A stretch of 44,653 bases of DNA from Ectothiorhodospiraceae bacterium (GCA_007125985.1 SLCE01000046.1:1-44653); one strand, 5' to 3'; numbered from the stretch's first letter, positions 9,463-21,257 are shown. Notes: generated from the letters alone by a model not told the origin. A program made the numbers and translations.

Positions 9463-11457
9463 CTACCGGGCGCCGAAGACGAACCAGGTCAGCATCACGA
9501 GCAGGCCGATGATCATCACGAAGGCGTAGTGGAACAGAAAACCGGTTTGAACCCGGCGCAGCCCTGCCGCCACACGTCCGATGGTCCGGGCCGTTCCATT
9601 GACGATCACGCCGTCGATCAAACCGGCATCCGTCACCTTCCAGAAGAAGCGCCCCAGGCCGCGGCCGATCCCGGCAAACACATTCAGGTGCAGCTCATCA
9701 AACCAGTACTTCTTCTCGAGCACGGTGTAGCCGAACGCGAACCGCTGACGCAATTGGGCAGGCAGTTCCGGCCGCTTGATGTACAGATACCAGGCGGTGA
9801 GGAAGCCTGCCGCTGCCAGGTACACGGGGAGGCTCACGAAGCCGTGCAGGATCAACCCCCAGGCACTGTCGTATTTCGCCGCCACCGCAGCCAGCACGTC
9901 ATTTGCCTGACCGACGAAGATGGCGTCGCCGAACCAGTCACCCAACATCATGGGCATTACCGTCACCAACCCGATCAGCACCGAGGGTATGGCCAGCAGT
10001 ATCAGCGGAATGGTCACCACCAGCGGGCTTTCATGCAGATGCTCGCGGGTGTGCTGATCCATACGCGCCTCGCCGTGGAACACCAGAAACAGCAGTCGGA
10101 AGCTGTACAGGGCAGTGACGAACACCCCACCCAGAACACAGAGGTAGGCGAATGTGGCTCCAGCCCGCTCCGACTCCGCGACGGCCAGGATGATACCGTC
10201 CTTCGAGAAGTACCCCGAGAACGCGGGGAAGCCGATCAACGCCAGCGTACCCAGCAACATGGTCCAGTAGGTGATGGGCATGTACTTCTTCAGCCCGCCC
10301 ATCTCGCGCATGTCCTGCTTGTGGTGCATGGCGATGATCACCGAGCCTGCGCCCAGGAACAGCAGCGCCTTGAAGAAGGCGTGGGTCATCAGGTGATAAA
10401 CGCCGGCAGCGTAAGCCGATACACCCAGAGCCACCACCATGTAGCCGAGCTGGGACAGCGTGGAGTAGGCGACCACGCGCTTGATGTCGTTCTGCACCAG
10501 GCCCACCAGCCCCATGAAGAACGCCGTGATCGCACCGATGACCAGAACGAAGCTCAGCGCCACGTCCGACATCTCGAAAATGGGCGACATGCGCGCCACC
10601 AGGAAGATCCCGGCCGTCACCATGGTGGCGGCGTGGATCAGTGCAGAAATCGGGGTCGGGCCTTCCATGGAATCCGGCAGCCAGACATGCAGCGGCACCT
10701 GCGCGGACTTACCCATGGCACCGATGAACAATAGGATGCCGGCCACAGTGGCCACCTGCCATTCCGCGGTACCGAAGATGGACATGGTCAGGTTCGGATT
10801 AGCCGCCGCGGATGCGAACACCTCGCTGTAGTTCAGGCTTCCGTAGAACATCAGGACGGCGCCGATCCCCAACAGGAAACCGAAATCCCCCACCCGGTTG
10901 ACCAGGAACGCCTTCATGTTGGCGAATACAGCGGTGGGCCGGTTCATCCAGAAACCGATCAGCAAATAGGAGACCAGCCCCACAGCTTCCCAGGCAAAGA
11001 ACAGCTGCAGGAAGTTGTTGGACATCACCAGCATCAGCATCGCGAAGGTGAACAGCGCGATATAGCTGAAGAAACGCTGATAGGCGTTAACCCCGGCCAG
11101 ACTCTCCTTCGGCCAGTTGTGTTCCTCGTCGGCCATGTAACCGATGGTGTAGATATGCACCATCAGGGAGACGAAGGTCACCACCACCATCATCATGGCG
11201 GTCAGCCGATCCACCAGGAAGCCCACCTCGAACTGGATGCCCCCGGCCACCATCCAGTTATAGATGGTGCCGTCGAACGGCTGGCGGTCACCGCTGATCA
11301 ACCCCAGCAAGACGTAGAAGGACAGCAGGAAGGACAACGCCACCGACAGGCTCGTGACCCAGTGGGCGCCCGCGCGTCCGATGGTGCCACCGAAGAACCC
11401 GGCGATGATGGCGCCAACCAGCGGTGCGAGGACGATGATGAGTAAGAGATTCTCCAT
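9463..11457 (-). CDS. nuoL: NADH-quinone oxidoreductase subunit L
   Basis: NuoL is the distal antiporter-like subunit. Its long lateral helix runs along the membrane arm. The product is 664 aa. Visible signatures are FFAWEAVGLVSYLLIGFW, with the conserved membrane Glu, and GKSAQVPLHVWLPDSMEGPTP. NDIKRVVAYSTLSQLGYM and HAFFKALLFLGAGSVI also match. The extended C-terminus (residues about 530-664) fits the lateral helix and last membrane segment. It starts 5 bp after nuoK. Confidence 0.97.
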   Translation of the reverse strand: MENLLLIIVLAPLVGAIIAGFFGGTIGRAGAHWVTSLSVALSFLLSFYVLLGLISGDRQPFDGTIYNWMVAGGIQFEVGFLVDRLTAMMMVVVTFVSLMVHIYTIGYMADEEHNWPKESLAGVNAYQRFFSYIALFTFAMLMLVMSNNFLQLFFAWEAVGLVSYLLIGFWMNRPTAVFANMKAFLVNRVGDFGFLLGIGAVLMFYGSLNYSEVFASAAANPNLTMSIFGTAEWQVATVAGILLFIGAMGKSAQVPLHVWLPDSMEGPTPISALIHAATMVTAGIFLVARMSPIFEMSDVALSFVLVIGAITAFFMGLVGLVQNDIKRVVAYSTLSQLGYMVVALGVSAYAAGVYHLMTHAFFKALLFLGAGSVIIAMHHKQDMREMGGLKKYMPITYWTMLLGTLALIGFPAFSGYFSKDGIILAVAESERAGATFAYLCVLGGVFVTALYSFRLLFLVFHGEARMDQHTREHLHESPLVVTIPLILLAIPSVLIGLVTVMPMMLGDWFGDAIFVGQANDVLAAVAAKYDSAWGLILHGFVSLPVYLAAAGFLTAWYLYIKRPELPAQLRQRFAFGYTVLEKKYWFDELHLNVFAGIGRGLGRFFWKVTDAGLIDGVIVNGTARTIGRVAAGLRRVQTGFLFHYAFVMIIGLLVMLTWFVFGAR

Positions 11458-11462
11458 GAATA

Positions 11463-11768
11463 TCAGCCCTTCATGCTGTCCAGATCGCCCACGTTGATGG
11501 TGCCCCGATTACGGAACAGCACCACCATGATGGCCAGACCAATGGCGGACTCCGCCGCGGCCACGGTGAGAATAAAGAAGACGAACACCTGGCCCGCCAG
11601 ATCGCCCATAAACGTCGAGAAACCGATGAAGTTGAAATTCACCGCCAGCAGAATGAGCTCGATGGACATGAGCAGGACAATGGCGTTCTTCCGGTTCAGG
11701 AAGATCCCCGCCATGCCCAGCGCGAACAATATGGCGCCCAGTACCAGGTAATCTGAAAGCTCAATCAT
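11463..11768 (-). CDS. nuoK: NADH-quinone oxidoreductase subunit K
   Basis: NuoK is a small three-helix, MrpC-like subunit of the complex I membrane arm. The product is 101 aa, which is the usual length. Segments such as [23 protein letters not shown] carry the conserved membrane Glu, and [19 protein letters not shown] carries the second. It lies 5 bp after nuoJ and 5 bp before nuoL, so it is tightly coupled. Confidence 0.96.
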   Translation of the reverse strand: MIELSDYLVLGAILFALGMAGIFLNRKNAIVLLMSIELILLAVNFNFIGFSTFMGDLAGQVFVFFILTVAAAESAIGLAIMVVLFRNRGTINVGDLDSMKG

Positions 11769-11773
11769 CTTGC

Positions 11774-12391
11774 TTATTCCTGTTCCGACTTGCGGCTCGC
11801 GGACGGGATGTTCACCACGCGCAGACGGTCTGCCTTGCGGACACGCACCTGCTTGCCCGGATCCTGATGGCGGGTGCCCTCGCGGCGGCGCAGGGTGAGC
11901 ATGATGGCGGCAATGATCGCCACCAGCAGGATGACGGCCGCCAATTCAAAGGGATACACATAGACCGTGTACAGCACGCTGCCCAACATGTGGGTGTTGC
12001 CCGCATCCTCCGGAATGGGCATGCGCGCCTCGGGCAGGGTTTCCGGCGCGAACAGACCGGAGCCGACGACCAACAACATCTGCACGGCCATGAGCACGGC
12101 GATAGGGACGCCGATATAGAAGTGCCTCATGAAGCCTTCACGGAGCGAACCCAGGTTCAGGTCCAGCATCATGACCACGAACAGGAACAGCACCATCACG
12201 GCGCCCACGTACACCAGCACCAGTACGATGCCGAGGAATTCCGCCCCTGCCATGACCCAAAGCACGGCGCTATTGAAAAACGCCAGCACCAGGAACAGCG
12301 CGGCATGCACCGGATTGCGGACCGTGATCACCATGGTGGCTGCGAACAGCAACACCAGTGCAAACACGTAGAAAATCAGCTGTTCAATCAC
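11774..12391 (-). CDS. nuoJ: NADH-quinone oxidoreductase subunit J
   Basis: NuoJ is a five-helix membrane-arm subunit. It contains the helix implicated in coupling quinone reduction to proton movement. The product is 205 aa. The N-terminal half is typical ([18 protein letters not shown] and [20 protein letters not shown]). The tail after the last helix is long, about 40 aa, basic and polar, compared with a shorter E. coli tail. It follows nuoI after 39 bp. Confidence 0.95.
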   Translation of the reverse strand: MIEQLIFYVFALVLLFAATMVITVRNPVHAALFLVLAFFNSAVLWVMAGAEFLGIVLVLVYVGAVMVLFLFVVMMLDLNLGSLREGFMRHFYIGVPIAVLMAVQMLLVVGSGLFAPETLPEARMPIPEDAGNTHMLGSVLYTVYVYPFELAAVILLVAIIAAIMLTLRRREGTRHQDPGKQVRVRKADRLRVVNIPSASRKSEQE

Positions 12392-12430
12392 TGCGTCAGC
12401 CCCTGTCTCTGCGTCTGCGTTGTCTTGGCC

Positions 12431-12919
12431 CTAGCGGTAGGGCGCATCCATGGCCCGGTCGGCCGCCAGTTGCTTCTCATATTCATCGCCGAACGCCAGC
12501 AACTGCTGTTTGTTGACGACCCGTTCCTCGCGTTCTTCCATGTGGTACTCGAAGACACGCGTTTCGACGATGGAGTCCACCGGACAGGATTCCTCACAGA
12601 ACCCGCAGTAGATGCACTTGAACAGGTCGATGTCATAGCGCGTGGTGCGACGTTGTCCGTCGTCCCGCGGCTCGGATTCTATGGTAATCGCCAGCGCCGG
12701 GCATACCGCCTCACACAGCTTGCAGGCAATGCAGCGCTCCTCACCGTTGGGATAGCGACGCAGGGCGTGACGGCCACGGAACCGGGGCGACTGCGGCGCC
12801 CTCTCTTCCGGATACTGGATCGTCACCTTGCGCTTGAACAGATTGCGCCCGGTCAGCTTCAGCCCACGGAGCAACTCCGTGAGGAAGAACGTACGGACAA
12901 AGTCGCTAGCAGCACTCAT
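12431..12919 (-). CDS. nuoI: NADH-quinone oxidoreductase subunit I
   Basis: NuoI carries the two [4Fe-4S] clusters (N6a, N6b) that pass electrons to NuoB. The product is 162 aa. Both ferredoxin motifs are intact: [12 protein letters not shown] and [15 protein letters not shown] at 12917-12919 has AGGTG five bases upstream and gives the normal length. The in-frame GTG at 12928 is less likely. It lies 12 bp after the nuoH stop. Confidence 0.96.
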   Translation of the reverse strand: MSAASDFVRTFFLTELLRGLKLTGRNLFKRKVTIQYPEERAPQSPRFRGRHALRRYPNGEERCIACKLCEAVCPALAITIESEPRDDGQRRTTRYDIDLFKCIYCGFCEESCPVDSIVETRVFEYHMEEREERVVNKQQLLAFGDEYEKQLAADRAMDAPYR

Positions 12920-12931
12920 GGGCGACACCTA

Positions 12932-13954
12932 TCAATTGAACCAGGGCCCGAGGCCGACGATGATCATGAACGCGAGCACCACCAACCAGACGACGGTCAC
13001 CGGAATCAACACTTTCCAACCCAGCCGCATGATCTGGTCATAACGGTAGCGGGGGAACGTGGCCCGGAAGGCCAGGTACAGGTACAGGAAGATGCACATC
13101 TTCAGCACGAACCAGACGATCCCGGGCACCCAGTCGAATAGGGGGCCGAGCACCGGCAGGCCATGGAACGGCGAATACCAGCCGCCCATGAACATGATCA
13201 CGGCAAGCGCCGCAATCAGAATCATGTTGGCGTACTCGGCCAGGAAGAACAGGGCAAACGCGGTACCGGAATATTCCACATGGAAGCCGGCAACGATCTC
13301 CGATTCGCCCTCGGCCACGTCGAACGGCGCGCGATTGGTCTCGGCAACGCCGGAGATCCAGTAAACGACGAACAACGGCAGCAGCGGTAACCAGAACCAG
13401 TTCCAGATCGGACCGGCCTGCGCGTTGACGATGCCACTCAGGTTCATGCTGCCCGCAGCCATCAGCACGCCCACCAGCGCAAAACCCATGGCGATTTCGT
13501 AGGAAACGATCTGAGCCGCGGAGCGCATCGCACCCAGCATGGCGTACTTGGAGTTGGACGCCCAACCGGCAATGATCACGCCATAGACCCCGAGCGAGGT
13601 CATCGCCAGGATATACAGCAGGCCGGCGTTGATATCGGACAGCACCAGCCCATCACTGAAGGGCATGACCGCCCAGGCGGCCAGGGCCGGCATCAGCGAC
13701 AGCATGGGGGCGATCAGGAACAGGAAGCGGTTGGCGTTGCTCGGGACAACCACCTCTTTGAACAACAGCTTGAAGACGTCAGCGAAAGGCTGGAACAGTC
13801 CCATGGGCCCAACACGGTTAGGCCCGTTCCGCGCCTGGATGGCACCGATCACGCGTCGCTCGGCGTACGTCAGATACGCCACCGCCAGGATCAGGGGCAC
13901 CAGGATCGCAACGATCTTGGCCATGATCCAGATGAATTCCGTGAGTTCCGCCAT
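12932..13954 (-). CDS. nuoH: NADH-quinone oxidoreductase subunit H
   Basis: NuoH forms the heel of complex I where the quinone site meets the membrane. The product is 340 aa with eight or nine helices. The blocks [27 protein letters not shown] and [26 protein letters not shown] are the classic signatures, with the Glu-rich quinone-channel loop intact. A 123-bp spacer, longer than any other in this operon, separates it from nuoG. Confidence 0.97.
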   Translation of the reverse strand: MAELTEFIWIMAKIVAILVPLILAVAYLTYAERRVIGAIQARNGPNRVGPMGLFQPFADVFKLLFKEVVVPSNANRFLFLIAPMLSLMPALAAWAVMPFSDGLVLSDINAGLLYILAMTSLGVYGVIIAGWASNSKYAMLGAMRSAAQIVSYEIAMGFALVGVLMAAGSMNLSGIVNAQAGPIWNWFWLPLLPLFVVYWISGVAETNRAPFDVAEGESEIVAGFHVEYSGTAFALFFLAEYANMILIAALAVIMFMGGWYSPFHGLPVLGPLFDWVPGIVWFVLKMCIFLYLYLAFRATFPRYRYDQIMRLGWKVLIPVTVVWLVVLAFMIIVGLGPWFN

Positions 13955-13981
13955 GGGTCTCGTTATTCCTGTTTAGTCGCC

Positions 13982-14000
13982 CCTCGACACTGGTTCGAGG
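13982..14000 (-). repeat. Small hairpin in the nuoG-nuoH spacer
   Basis: CCTCGA (13982-13987) and TCGAGG (13995-14000) can pair across a 7-base loop. It lies in the longest intergenic spacer of the nuo operon. No U-tract is present. Possibly a processing or stabilising stem. Confidence 0.3.
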
Positions 14001-14077
14001 TCACCCCGGAGCCGGTAATGCACCCGGCCCCTATGCTGTCAATCACCACAGTCTTACGGCAAAGCGCTTCCCGCCGC

Positions 14078-16474
14078 TCAGATAGCCCGCAGGTCCACTG
14101 GACCCAGCGCAGGACCCGCGCCGGCCGTCTCCTGGATGCCGGCCGGCATCCAGACCACGCCGTCCGCCAGGCCGTCATCAACCAGCACCGGCAGCGTGGC
14201 GCTGAACTGTCCCTGGTGCACCTGCACTTCTTCGCCCAGCTGAAGTTGTTGCGCCGTGGCCTCGGACACACGCAGGCTGCGGTCCTGTCCCTGACGCGTC
14301 CGCTGCAGCGCGCCGGCACGACGCACGAGTGGGTCGATGCCGTACAACGGCAGCAGACCAACACGGACAAGCTCTTCGTCTGCGGTGGCATGGGTCACGC
14401 CCTGCCAGTCCGTCGCGTCTGCAGAGGCGTACTCAGCGGGCTGCAAAGCCTGCACCTCGGCCAGTACGTCTTCGGAAGACTGCTGCTCAAAACCGTCAAG
14501 CTGCAGCACGTTACCGAGAACGCGCAGGACTTTCCAGGCCGGCCGCGCCTCACCCACAGGGCTGGCAATGCCGGGAAACGATTGCCACAGGCCCTCGGCG
14601 TTAACGTAGGTGCCCGAGGTTTCGCCAAAGGCCCCCATGGGCAACAGCACGTCGGCATAGTTCTCCATGGCCGGCGTCACGTAACTCGTGATGGCCACCA
14701 CCGTACGGGCCTGGTTCAAGGCGGCCAAAGCGGAGTCACCGTTCCAGCAGTCCATCTCCGGTTCGACGCCCAAGAGCACGTAGGCACTACGCGGCTGCTC
14801 CAGCATGGTTCTGGCATCCAGGCCCGGCACGGATTCGGACTCACCTCCGGCCTGTCGATGGGGCACGGCACCCGTGAGCCAGGCGCCCGCTGAGTTCGCC
14901 CCCTCGCTGAGATAACCCAGCGCCGCACCGGAGAGTTCCGCCACCAACCCGGCCAGCGCTCGCAGCGCCGCCCCGCGCGGATGCGCCTCTGTCAGCGGAC
15001 CAAGGAATACAGCCGACCGGTCACCATCGCGCAGCGCCGTCGCCACCGCATGGGCCTGATCGTCCGCCTGCGCGTCACCCAACAGGGCCTCGAACCCGGC
15101 GGGCGCGTCGCGACCCTCCGCCTCCAGCAGCACGGATGCCACCGCGGCGAGCCGCCCGATCATTGCGTCGGGCCCGGCCAGCATATGCTCGGCCACCGGG
15201 TAATTGAAATCGTACCGCCGGGGGTTCAGCGAGCTAATGGCGGCTCCTTGCAGAGCCGCCTTGCGCAGCCGGTGATTGACGATGGGTTGCTCCGCGCGGG
15301 GGTAACTTCCCACCAGCAGGACCGCATTCAGGCTCTCGATGTCGGCAACCGACACACCCAGGCCGGGGAAGGCGCCGCGCGTCTGCTGATCACTGAAATC
15401 CGCAGTGCGCAGACGTGCATCCACGTTGCGGCTACCGAGGGCGCGCAGGAGCTTGCCCAGCAGATACTGCTCTTCGACAGTCGCGCTTGGGGAGACCAGC
15501 GCACCCAGTTGTTCGCCTCCGCCCTGCTCAACTGCCTGCATGAGCCCTTGCGCGGCAGCCTCCAGGGCGTCTTCCCAACTGCAGTCCTGCCAACGGCCGT
15601 CGCGCTTGATACGCGGACGCTGCAGCCGGTCGTCACTATACACGCCCTCGTACGCGAAGCGATCCCGGTCGGAGATCCAGCATTCATTGAGCTCGTCGTT
15701 GTCCCGGGGAACCACGCGCTTGATACGGCCGTGGACATGATGCACTTCCACGTTCGAGCCGACACAGTCATGTGGGGCCACGCCCGGGTGACTCAGCATC
15801 TCCCAGGCCCGCGCGGTAAACCGGTAAGGGCGAGAGGTCAATGCGCCCACCGGGCAAAGGTCGATCACATTGCCCGACATCTCGGAATGGACGCCCAGGC
15901 CCACCAGCGTGGAAATTTCGGTATGCTCGCCACGCCCCATGCCACCCAACTCACGCTGTCCGGCCACTTCATCCAGGAAGCGCACACAACGGGTGCAATG
16001 GATGCAACGGGTCATCTCAGTGGCGATCAACGGCCCGAGATTCTCATCTTTCACCACGCGCTTGCGTTCGGTGAAGCGGGAGACGCCTCGCCCATACCCC
16101 AGCGCCAGATCCTGCAGCTCGCACTCACCGCCCTGATCACAGATAGGGCAGTCCAGCGGGTGGTTGATGAGGAGAAACTCCATCACGCCCTTCTGCGCCT
16201 TCAGGGCACGTTCGGAACGCGTGCTGATCTTCATGCCGTCCGCCACCGGGGTGGCGCAGGCAGGCAGCGGTTTGGGCGCTTTCTCTACATCCACCAGGCA
16301 CATACGGCAGTTGGCGGCAATGGACAGCTTGCGGTGATAGCAGAAGCGCGGCACATGCACGCGGTTCTTGTCAGTGACCTCGATGATCATCGCCCCCTTG
16401 GGGGCCTCCATCTCGACGCCATCGACCTCGATCGTCACCAGGTCCGGATTGCTTGCTTCAGCCTTGTCTGTCAT
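14078..16474 (-). CDS. nuoG: NADH-quinone oxidoreductase subunit G
   Basis: NuoG is the largest peripheral-arm subunit and relays electrons through several Fe-S clusters. The product is 798 aa. The N-terminal [2Fe-2S] ligands are visible in [17 protein letters not shown] and ACATPV. The His/Cys [4Fe-4S] set is in [17 protein letters not shown]. The two-cluster ferredoxin ligands are in [10 protein letters not shown] and [11 protein letters not shown]. The region that binds the extra N7 cluster in E. coli lacks the full Cys set (DCVGSNV), so N7 is probably absent. The C-terminal part is a molybdopterin-oxidoreductase-like domain. It overlaps nuoF by 4 bp. Confidence 0.97.
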   Translation of the reverse strand: MTDKAEASNPDLVTIEVDGVEMEAPKGAMIIEVTDKNRVHVPRFCYHRKLSIAANCRMCLVDVEKAPKPLPACATPVADGMKISTRSERALKAQKGVMEFLLINHPLDCPICDQGGECELQDLALGYGRGVSRFTERKRVVKDENLGPLIATEMTRCIHCTRCVRFLDEVAGQRELGGMGRGEHTEISTLVGLGVHSEMSGNVIDLCPVGALTSRPYRFTARAWEMLSHPGVAPHDCVGSNVEVHHVHGRIKRVVPRDNDELNECWISDRDRFAYEGVYSDDRLQRPRIKRDGRWQDCSWEDALEAAAQGLMQAVEQGGGEQLGALVSPSATVEEQYLLGKLLRALGSRNVDARLRTADFSDQQTRGAFPGLGVSVADIESLNAVLLVGSYPRAEQPIVNHRLRKAALQGAAISSLNPRRYDFNYPVAEHMLAGPDAMIGRLAAVASVLLEAEGRDAPAGFEALLGDAQADDQAHAVATALRDGDRSAVFLGPLTEAHPRGAALRALAGLVAELSGAALGYLSEGANSAGAWLTGAVPHRQAGGESESVPGLDARTMLEQPRSAYVLLGVEPEMDCWNGDSALAALNQARTVVAITSYVTPAMENYADVLLPMGAFGETSGTYVNAEGLWQSFPGIASPVGEARPAWKVLRVLGNVLQLDGFEQQSSEDVLAEVQALQPAEYASADATDWQGVTHATADEELVRVGLLPLYGIDPLVRRAGALQRTRQGQDRSLRVSEATAQQLQLGEEVQVHQGQFSATLPVLVDDGLADGVVWMPAGIQETAGAGPALGPVDLRAI

Positions 16475-17763
16475 GCGGCAGCCCCCGCGCCATCAGCAAC
16501 AATCGAGCGCTTGTGCTCGATGTAGTACTCGAACTCATGCCGGAAGTGCTTGAGGAAACTCTGCACCGGCCAGGCCGCGGCCTCACCGAAGGCACAAATG
16601 GTATGGCCGGCAATCTGTCCCGCCGCAGCTTCCAGCAACTCCATGTCCTCCCAGCGCCCCTGGCCGGCAACGATGCGCTTGAGCACCCGGTGCATCCAGC
16701 CAGTGCCTTCGCGGCACGGCGTGCACTGGCCACAGGATTCCGCGTAGTAGAACTGGCTGATACGGCAAATGGCCGCCACCATGTCGGTGGTTTCATCCAT
16801 GACGATCAGGCCACCGGAACCGAGACCGGAACCCGCTTTGGCCATGGAGTCATAATCCATGTCCAGTTCCATCATCACGTCGCCTGGAATCACCGGCATG
16901 GACGAGCCACCCGGAATCACCGCCTTGAGTTTGCGCCCGCCCCGTACACCACCGGCCAACGCCAGCAGGTCGCGAAACGGCGTACCCAGGGGCAGCTCCC
17001 AGTTGCCCGGGTTCTCCACATGGCCGGACACGCAGAAGATCTTGGTGCCGCCGTTGTTGGGCTTGCCCTTCTCCAGGAACCACTCTGCCCCCTCGCGCAG
17101 GATAGTGGGAACCGAGGCCAGCGTTTCGGTGTTGTTGATCGTGGTCGGCCGGCCGTAAAGACCGAACTGGGCAGGAAACGGCGGCTTGTAGCGAGGCTGG
17201 CCCTTCTTGCCTTCCAGCGACTCCATCAGTGCGGATTCCTCACCGCAGATGTAGGCGCCGGCACCATAATGGTTGTACAGATCCACGTCGATGCCCGTAC
17301 CCTGGATATTCTTACCGAGCAGCCCGAGCTCGTAGGCCTCTTTGAGGGCCTGCTCCATGCGCTCATAGGGCTCGTGGTGGAACTCGCCGCGCATGTAGTT
17401 GTAACCCACAGTGGCGCCCATGGCGTAGCAGGCGATGGCCATGCCTTCCACCAGCGCGTGTGGGTTGAACCGCAGAATATCCCGGTCCTTACACGTGCCC
17501 GGCTCGGACTCATCGGAGTTGCACAGCAGGTATTTCTGGCCAGGCGCATTACGGGGCATGAAACTCCACTTCACCCCGGCGGGAAAGCCCGCGCCGCCAC
17601 GGCCGCGCAGATTGGCCTTTTTTACCGTTTCGATGATGTCCTCAGGCGGCGTCTTCTCCGCCAGGATCTTGCGCCAGGCCTGGTAGCCGCCGATCTTCTC
17701 GTAGGTCTCAAGCGTCCACGGCTCGTCAAACTCCAGCGTGCGGTAGCAGACTTCGTTTGCCAT
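16471..17763 (-). CDS. nuoF: NADH-quinone oxidoreductase subunit F
   Basis: NuoF binds NADH and FMN and holds cluster N3, the entry point for electrons. The product is 430 aa. The FMN/NADH site appears as [18 protein letters not shown]. The [4Fe-4S] ligands are in [15 protein letters not shown], with the distal Cys in GHTICAFG. It begins 2 bp after nuoE and its stop overlaps the nuoG start (ATGA), so the three peripheral-arm genes are translationally coupled. Confidence 0.98.
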   Translation of the reverse strand: MANEVCYRTLEFDEPWTLETYEKIGGYQAWRKILAEKTPPEDIIETVKKANLRGRGGAGFPAGVKWSFMPRNAPGQKYLLCNSDESEPGTCKDRDILRFNPHALVEGMAIACYAMGATVGYNYMRGEFHHEPYERMEQALKEAYELGLLGKNIQGTGIDVDLYNHYGAGAYICGEESALMESLEGKKGQPRYKPPFPAQFGLYGRPTTINNTETLASVPTILREGAEWFLEKGKPNNGGTKIFCVSGHVENPGNWELPLGTPFRDLLALAGGVRGGRKLKAVIPGGSSMPVIPGDVMMELDMDYDSMAKAGSGLGSGGLIVMDETTDMVAAICRISQFYYAESCGQCTPCREGTGWMHRVLKRIVAGQGRWEDMELLEAAAGQIAGHTICAFGEAAAWPVQSFLKHFRHEFEYYIEHKRSIVADGAGAAA

Positions 17764-17765
17764 GG

Positions 17766-18269
17766 TTACTCCAGGTTATCCAGAATCTCGTCCACCTTCT
17801 CGGGCGTGAGGTGGGTGTGGTAATGCCCGTCCACCACCATCATCGGACCGGACGAGCAGGCGGCCAGGCATTCCTCTTCAACCTTCAGGGTGATGCGGTT
17901 GTCCGGCGTGGTCTCGCCCAGCTTGATGCCCAGCCGCTTTTCGCAGTGGGCGACAATGTTGTCCGCACCCATCAGCCAGCAGGAAATATTGGTGCAGACA
18001 TTGACCTTGTGGCGCCCCACCGGCTCGAGATCGAACATGGTGTAGAAACTCGCAACCTCGTACACCGCGATCTTGGAAAGACCCAGGTAATCAGCGACGG
18101 CGTCCATCAATTCAGTGGTCAGGTAGCCACCGTTGGAATCCTGCACCACATGCAGGGCGGGGATCACCGCCGAACGTTTCCGGTCTTCCGGGAACTTGGC
18201 GAGCCAGTGATCGATTTCCTTCCGCACGTCGGGCGAAAGCACTTTTTCCGACAGGCGCTCAGCACTCAA
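17766..18269 (-). CDS. nuoE: NADH-quinone oxidoreductase subunit E
   Basis: NuoE is a thioredoxin-like subunit holding the off-path [2Fe-2S] cluster N1a. The product is 167 aa. The four ligands are visible as CTNISC and [10 protein letters not shown]. The N-terminal helices ([22 protein letters not shown]) and the EVASFYTMF block match the family. The start overlaps the nuoD stop by 4 bp. Confidence 0.97.
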   Translation of the reverse strand: MSAERLSEKVLSPDVRKEIDHWLAKFPEDRKRSAVIPALHVVQDSNGGYLTTELMDAVADYLGLSKIAVYEVASFYTMFDLEPVGRHKVNVCTNISCWLMGADNIVAHCEKRLGIKLGETTPDNRITLKVEEECLAACSSGPMMVVDGHYHTHLTPEKVDEILDNLE

Positions 18270-19519
18270 CGGTCAATCTCCCCGAAAACGATGTCTTGGG
18301 TACCAATCAGGGCCACCACATCCGCAAGCATGTGTCCGCGCGCCATTTCATCCATGGCCGCCAGGTGGGCGAACCCCGGCGCCCGGACCTTCAGCCGGTA
18401 AGGCTTGTTGGCCCCGTCCGAGATCAGGTACACGCCGAATTCGCCCTTGGGCGCTTCCACGGCGGCATACGCCTCGCCTTCCGGTACGCAGTAACCCTCG
18501 GTGAACAGCTTGAAGTGATGGATTAGGGACTCCATGTCGTCCTTCATCTCCTCACGACTGGGCGGCGCCACCTTGTGGTCGTCCACCATCACCGGCCCCG
18601 GGTTCTTGCGCAGCCAATCGATACACTGCTTGATTATCCGAGTGGACTGCCGCATCTCCTCGACACGAACCAGATAACGGTCGTAGCAGTCCCCATTGGT
18701 GCCCAACGGGATATCGAATTCCAGTTCGTCATAGACTTCGTAGGGCTGCTTACGGCGCAGGTCCCATTCCACCCCGGAACCACGCAACATGGGGCCGGTG
18801 AAGCCCAATTCCTGCGCCCGCTCCGGAGACACCACACCGATGCCCACCAGACGCTGCTTCCAGATCCGGTTCTCCGTGAGCAGCGTCTCGTATTCGTCCA
18901 CGCAACCCGGGAAGCGCTCGCAGAAGTCCTCGAGGAAATCCAGCAACGAACCCTGCCGTGCGCCATTCAGGATCTTGAGATCCTTCTCGCTGCGGAAGCG
19001 AGACGGCTCGTATTGCGGCATGCGATCGGGCAGATCGCGATAGACGCCGCCGGGCCGGTAATAGGTGGCGTGCATACGGGTGCCGGATACGGCCTCGTAA
19101 CAGTCCATCAGGTCCTCGCGCTCCCGGAAGCAGTACAGGAACGCGGTCATTGCACCCACATCCAGGCCGTGGGCACCAAGCCACATCAGATGATTGAGGA
19201 TGCGGGTGACCTCGTCGAACATCACCCGGATGTACTGGGCACGCCGGGGGGGCGTGATACCCAGGAGCTTTTCAATGGCCAGCACGTAACCGTGCTCATT
19301 GCACATCATCGACACGTAGTCGAGCCGGTCCATGTAGCCGATGCTCTGATTGAACGGCTTGGACTCCGCCAGCTTTTCCGTGGCCCGGTGCAGCAGGCCC
19401 ACGTGGGGGTCGGCACGGCGAATGGTCTCGCCTTCCATCTCCAGCACCAGGCGCAGCACGCCGTGCGCGGCCGGGTGCTGCGGGCCGAAGTTCATCGTAT
19501 AGGAACGAATATCACCCAT
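18266..19519 (-). CDS. nuoD: NADH-quinone oxidoreductase subunit D
   Basis: NuoD is the 49-kDa-type subunit that forms the quinone site with NuoB. The product is 417 aa from ATG at 19517-19519, the standard family length. An upstream in-frame extension lies within nuoC and is not conserved. Motifs include [16 protein letters not shown], with the quinone-site His residues, and [32 protein letters not shown] also matches. NuoC and NuoD are separate here, unlike the fused NuoCD of E. coli. The start overlaps the nuoC end by 8 bp. Confidence 0.97.
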   Translation of the reverse strand: MGDIRSYTMNFGPQHPAAHGVLRLVLEMEGETIRRADPHVGLLHRATEKLAESKPFNQSIGYMDRLDYVSMMCNEHGYVLAIEKLLGITPPRRAQYIRVMFDEVTRILNHLMWLGAHGLDVGAMTAFLYCFREREDLMDCYEAVSGTRMHATYYRPGGVYRDLPDRMPQYEPSRFRSEKDLKILNGARQGSLLDFLEDFCERFPGCVDEYETLLTENRIWKQRLVGIGVVSPERAQELGFTGPMLRGSGVEWDLRRKQPYEVYDELEFDIPLGTNGDCYDRYLVRVEEMRQSTRIIKQCIDWLRKNPGPVMVDDHKVAPPSREEMKDDMESLIHHFKLFTEGYCVPEGEAYAAVEAPKGEFGVYLISDGANKPYRLKVRAPGFAHLAAMDEMARGHMLADVVALIGTQDIVFGEIDR

Positions 19520-20246
19520 CGTTGGACTCCTTCTGAGCCGCACGGTCGGCGTAACGGTTGTCATGCCGAATCACACGCGGCACGAGTACGCGCGGCTCGA
19601 TGGACACCGGCTGATAAACCACCCGACGCCTGGCCTCGTCGTAACGAACCTCGACATTGCCGATGAGCGGGAAATCCTTGCGGAACGGATGACCAACAAA
19701 ACCGTAATCGGTGAGAATTCGGCGCAGATCCGGATGCCCTTCGAACACGATGCCGAACAGGTCGAAGGCTTCCCGCTCAAACCAGTTCACACCGGCCCAG
19801 AGTTCGATCATCGACGGCACGACCGGAAAGTTGTCATCGGTGCAGAAGCACTTCACCCGCAACCGCATGTTGTGACGCAGCGACAGCAGATGGTAAACCA
19901 CGGCAAACCGGCGACCGGTGTTACTGGTGATTTCATCCACCCCGTAGATGCCCGTCAGCCCACGGCGCGCGAAGGAATTGCCCTGCACCCCGCGGGAGAA
20001 CCCGGCGCTGCTGGCCTGCTCGGTAATCCACTCACCCTCGCCATAGGCCGCATAATCCACGCCACAAACGTCAGTGCACTGACTGAATGCGAATCCGTCT
20101 TGATCCCGCAGCGCCTGCATCAAGTCGAGCAGGTGCTCCGGCGACACCTCGATGGTCACTTCACCCAGCGTCTCGCGGCAATCAGCCAGTTGATCGGGAA
20201 ATGCGTGCTTCAGGCGCTCGGCCAGTTGATGCTGCGCGTCAGCCAT
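19512..20246 (-). CDS. nuoC: NADH-quinone oxidoreductase subunit C
   Basis: NuoC is the 30-kDa-type peripheral subunit that packs against NuoB and NuoD. The product is 244 aa. The signature ERETFDLFGI-type block reads [23 protein letters not shown], followed by [15 protein letters not shown]. Residues about 75-115 carry an insert ([21 protein letters not shown]) that looks longer than in shorter homologues. It lies 26 bp after nuoB. Confidence 0.96.
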   Translation of the reverse strand: MADAQHQLAERLKHAFPDQLADCRETLGEVTIEVSPEHLLDLMQALRDQDGFAFSQCTDVCGVDYAAYGEGEWITEQASSAGFSRGVQGNSFARRGLTGIYGVDEITSNTGRRFAVVYHLLSLRHNMRLRVKCFCTDDNFPVVPSMIELWAGVNWFEREAFDLFGIVFEGHPDLRRILTDYGFVGHPFRKDFPLIGNVEVRYDEARRRVVYQPVSIEPRVLVPRVIRHDNRYADRAAQKESNDG

Positions 20247-20272
20247 GGACGGTCACTCTCCGACGTAGTGAA

Positions 20273-20749
20273 TCACCGGGCAATCGTATTGGTGCGGCGA
20301 ATCTTGTTCTGTAACTGCACAATGCCGTACAGCAGGGCTTCAGCCGTGGGCGGACAACCGGGCACGTAGACATCCACCGGCACCACGCGATCACAGCCCC
20401 TGACCACGGAATAAGAGTAATGGTAATAGCCGCCGCCGTTGGCACAGGAGCCCATGGAGATGACCCACTTGGGGTCCGACATCTGGTCATAGACTTTGCG
20501 CAGCGCCGGGGCCATCTTGTTGCACAGCGTGCCGGCAACAATCATCACGTCGGACTGCCGGGGGCTTGGCCGGAAAATGATCCCGAACCGGTCCATGTCA
20601 TAGCGGGCGGCGCCAGCATGCATCATTTCCACGGCACAGCAGGCCAGTCCAAACGTCATGGGCCACATGGAGCCGGTCCGCGCCCAATTGAAGAGTTTGT
20701 CAGCGGAGGTGGTGACAAACCCTTTTTCGAGTACGCCCTCTACTCCCAT
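20273..20749 (-). CDS. nuoB: NADH-quinone oxidoreductase subunit B
   Basis: NuoB holds cluster N2, which hands electrons to quinone. The product is 158 aa. The N2 ligands are visible in [10 protein letters not shown] (tandem Cys), GSCANGGG and [15 protein letters not shown] at 20747-20749 gives the family start [19 protein letters not shown] lies upstream inside nuoA. An in-frame GTG at 20770 is possible but less likely. It overlaps the nuoA end by 10 bp. Confidence 0.97.
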   Translation of the reverse strand: MGVEGVLEKGFVTTSADKLFNWARTGSMWPMTFGLACCAVEMMHAGAARYDMDRFGIIFRPSPRQSDVMIVAGTLCNKMAPALRKVYDQMSDPKWVISMGSCANGGGYYHYSYSVVRGCDRVVPVDVYVPGCPPTAEALLYGIVQLQNKIRRTNTIAR

Positions 20750-21096
20750 TCCAGCGCCCCCTTCTTCCACTCGTACAGGAATCCGATCAGCAGGATTGCC
20801 AGAAAGACCCCCATCGACGCGAAACCGAACAGCCCGATCTCATCCAGGACGATGGCCCACGGAAACAGGAAGGCGATTTCCAGATCAAAAATGATGAAGA
20901 GGATAGCCACAAGGTAATACCGCACATCGAACTTCATGCGGGAATCCTCGAATGCCTCGAACCCGCACTCATAGGGCGAGAGCTTCTCTTCACTGGGTCG
21001 GCGCGGGCCAAGGACGAAACCGGCGGCCAACAGAACAACGCCGACGCCAAGGCCAACGATGATGAACAGCAAAATAGGTAGGTAGTTTTCGAGCAT
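20740..21096 (-). CDS. nuoA: NADH-quinone oxidoreductase subunit A
   Basis: NuoA is a three-helix membrane subunit near the quinone site. The product is 118 aa. The blocks [43 protein letters not shown] carry the conserved Cys-Gly-Phe loop and acidic helix residues. It is the first gene of the nuo operon. A promoter candidate and a 175-bp spacer separate it from the tRNA-Leu gene. Confidence 0.96.
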   Translation of the reverse strand: MLENYLPILLFIIVGLGVGVVLLAAGFVLGPRRPSEEKLSPYECGFEAFEDSRMKFDVRYYLVAILFIIFDLEIAFLFPWAIVLDEIGLFGFASMGVFLAILLIGFLYEWKKGALEWE

Positions 21097-21165
21097 GGGC
21101 CTGTTCCCCGACCCGGGCAGCCTGCTCCGGCCACCAGGGCATGCCTGGACTCAACAACGCGGCGC

Positions 21166-21195
21166 AGTCTATTTCAAGCGCACTCCGCACGTCAA
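21166..21195 (-). promoter_or_regulatory. Candidate promoter of the nuo operon
   Basis: TTGACG (21190-21195) and TAGACT (21166-21171) are separated by 18 bp on the minus strand, about 70 bp before nuoA. The -35 is near consensus and the -10 is moderate. It would serve the 15-gene nuo transcript independently of the upstream tRNA. Confidence 0.5.
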
Positions 21196-21235
21196 GCGTG
21201 AAACCGAAAAAATGCTAAATAAATCAGGCTCTTAC

Positions 21236-21257
21236 GGAGCACAAACATCTGCGCTCC
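21236..21257 (-). terminator. Hairpin after tRNA-Leu
   Basis: An 8-bp stem with one G-U pair (GGAGCGCA against TGTGCTCC on the minus strand) lies 14 bases after the tRNA 3' end. The nearest T-rich stretch, including six Ts, comes about 25 bases later. It is a weak or processed terminator candidate. Confidence 0.4.

Noticed and set aside
6725-9529. Long plus-strand open frame (about 930 codons) opposite nuoN and nuoM
   Set aside because: It spans two real minus-strand genes and their spacer. Its translation is Gln/His/Arg-rich antisense sequence with no recognisable domain.
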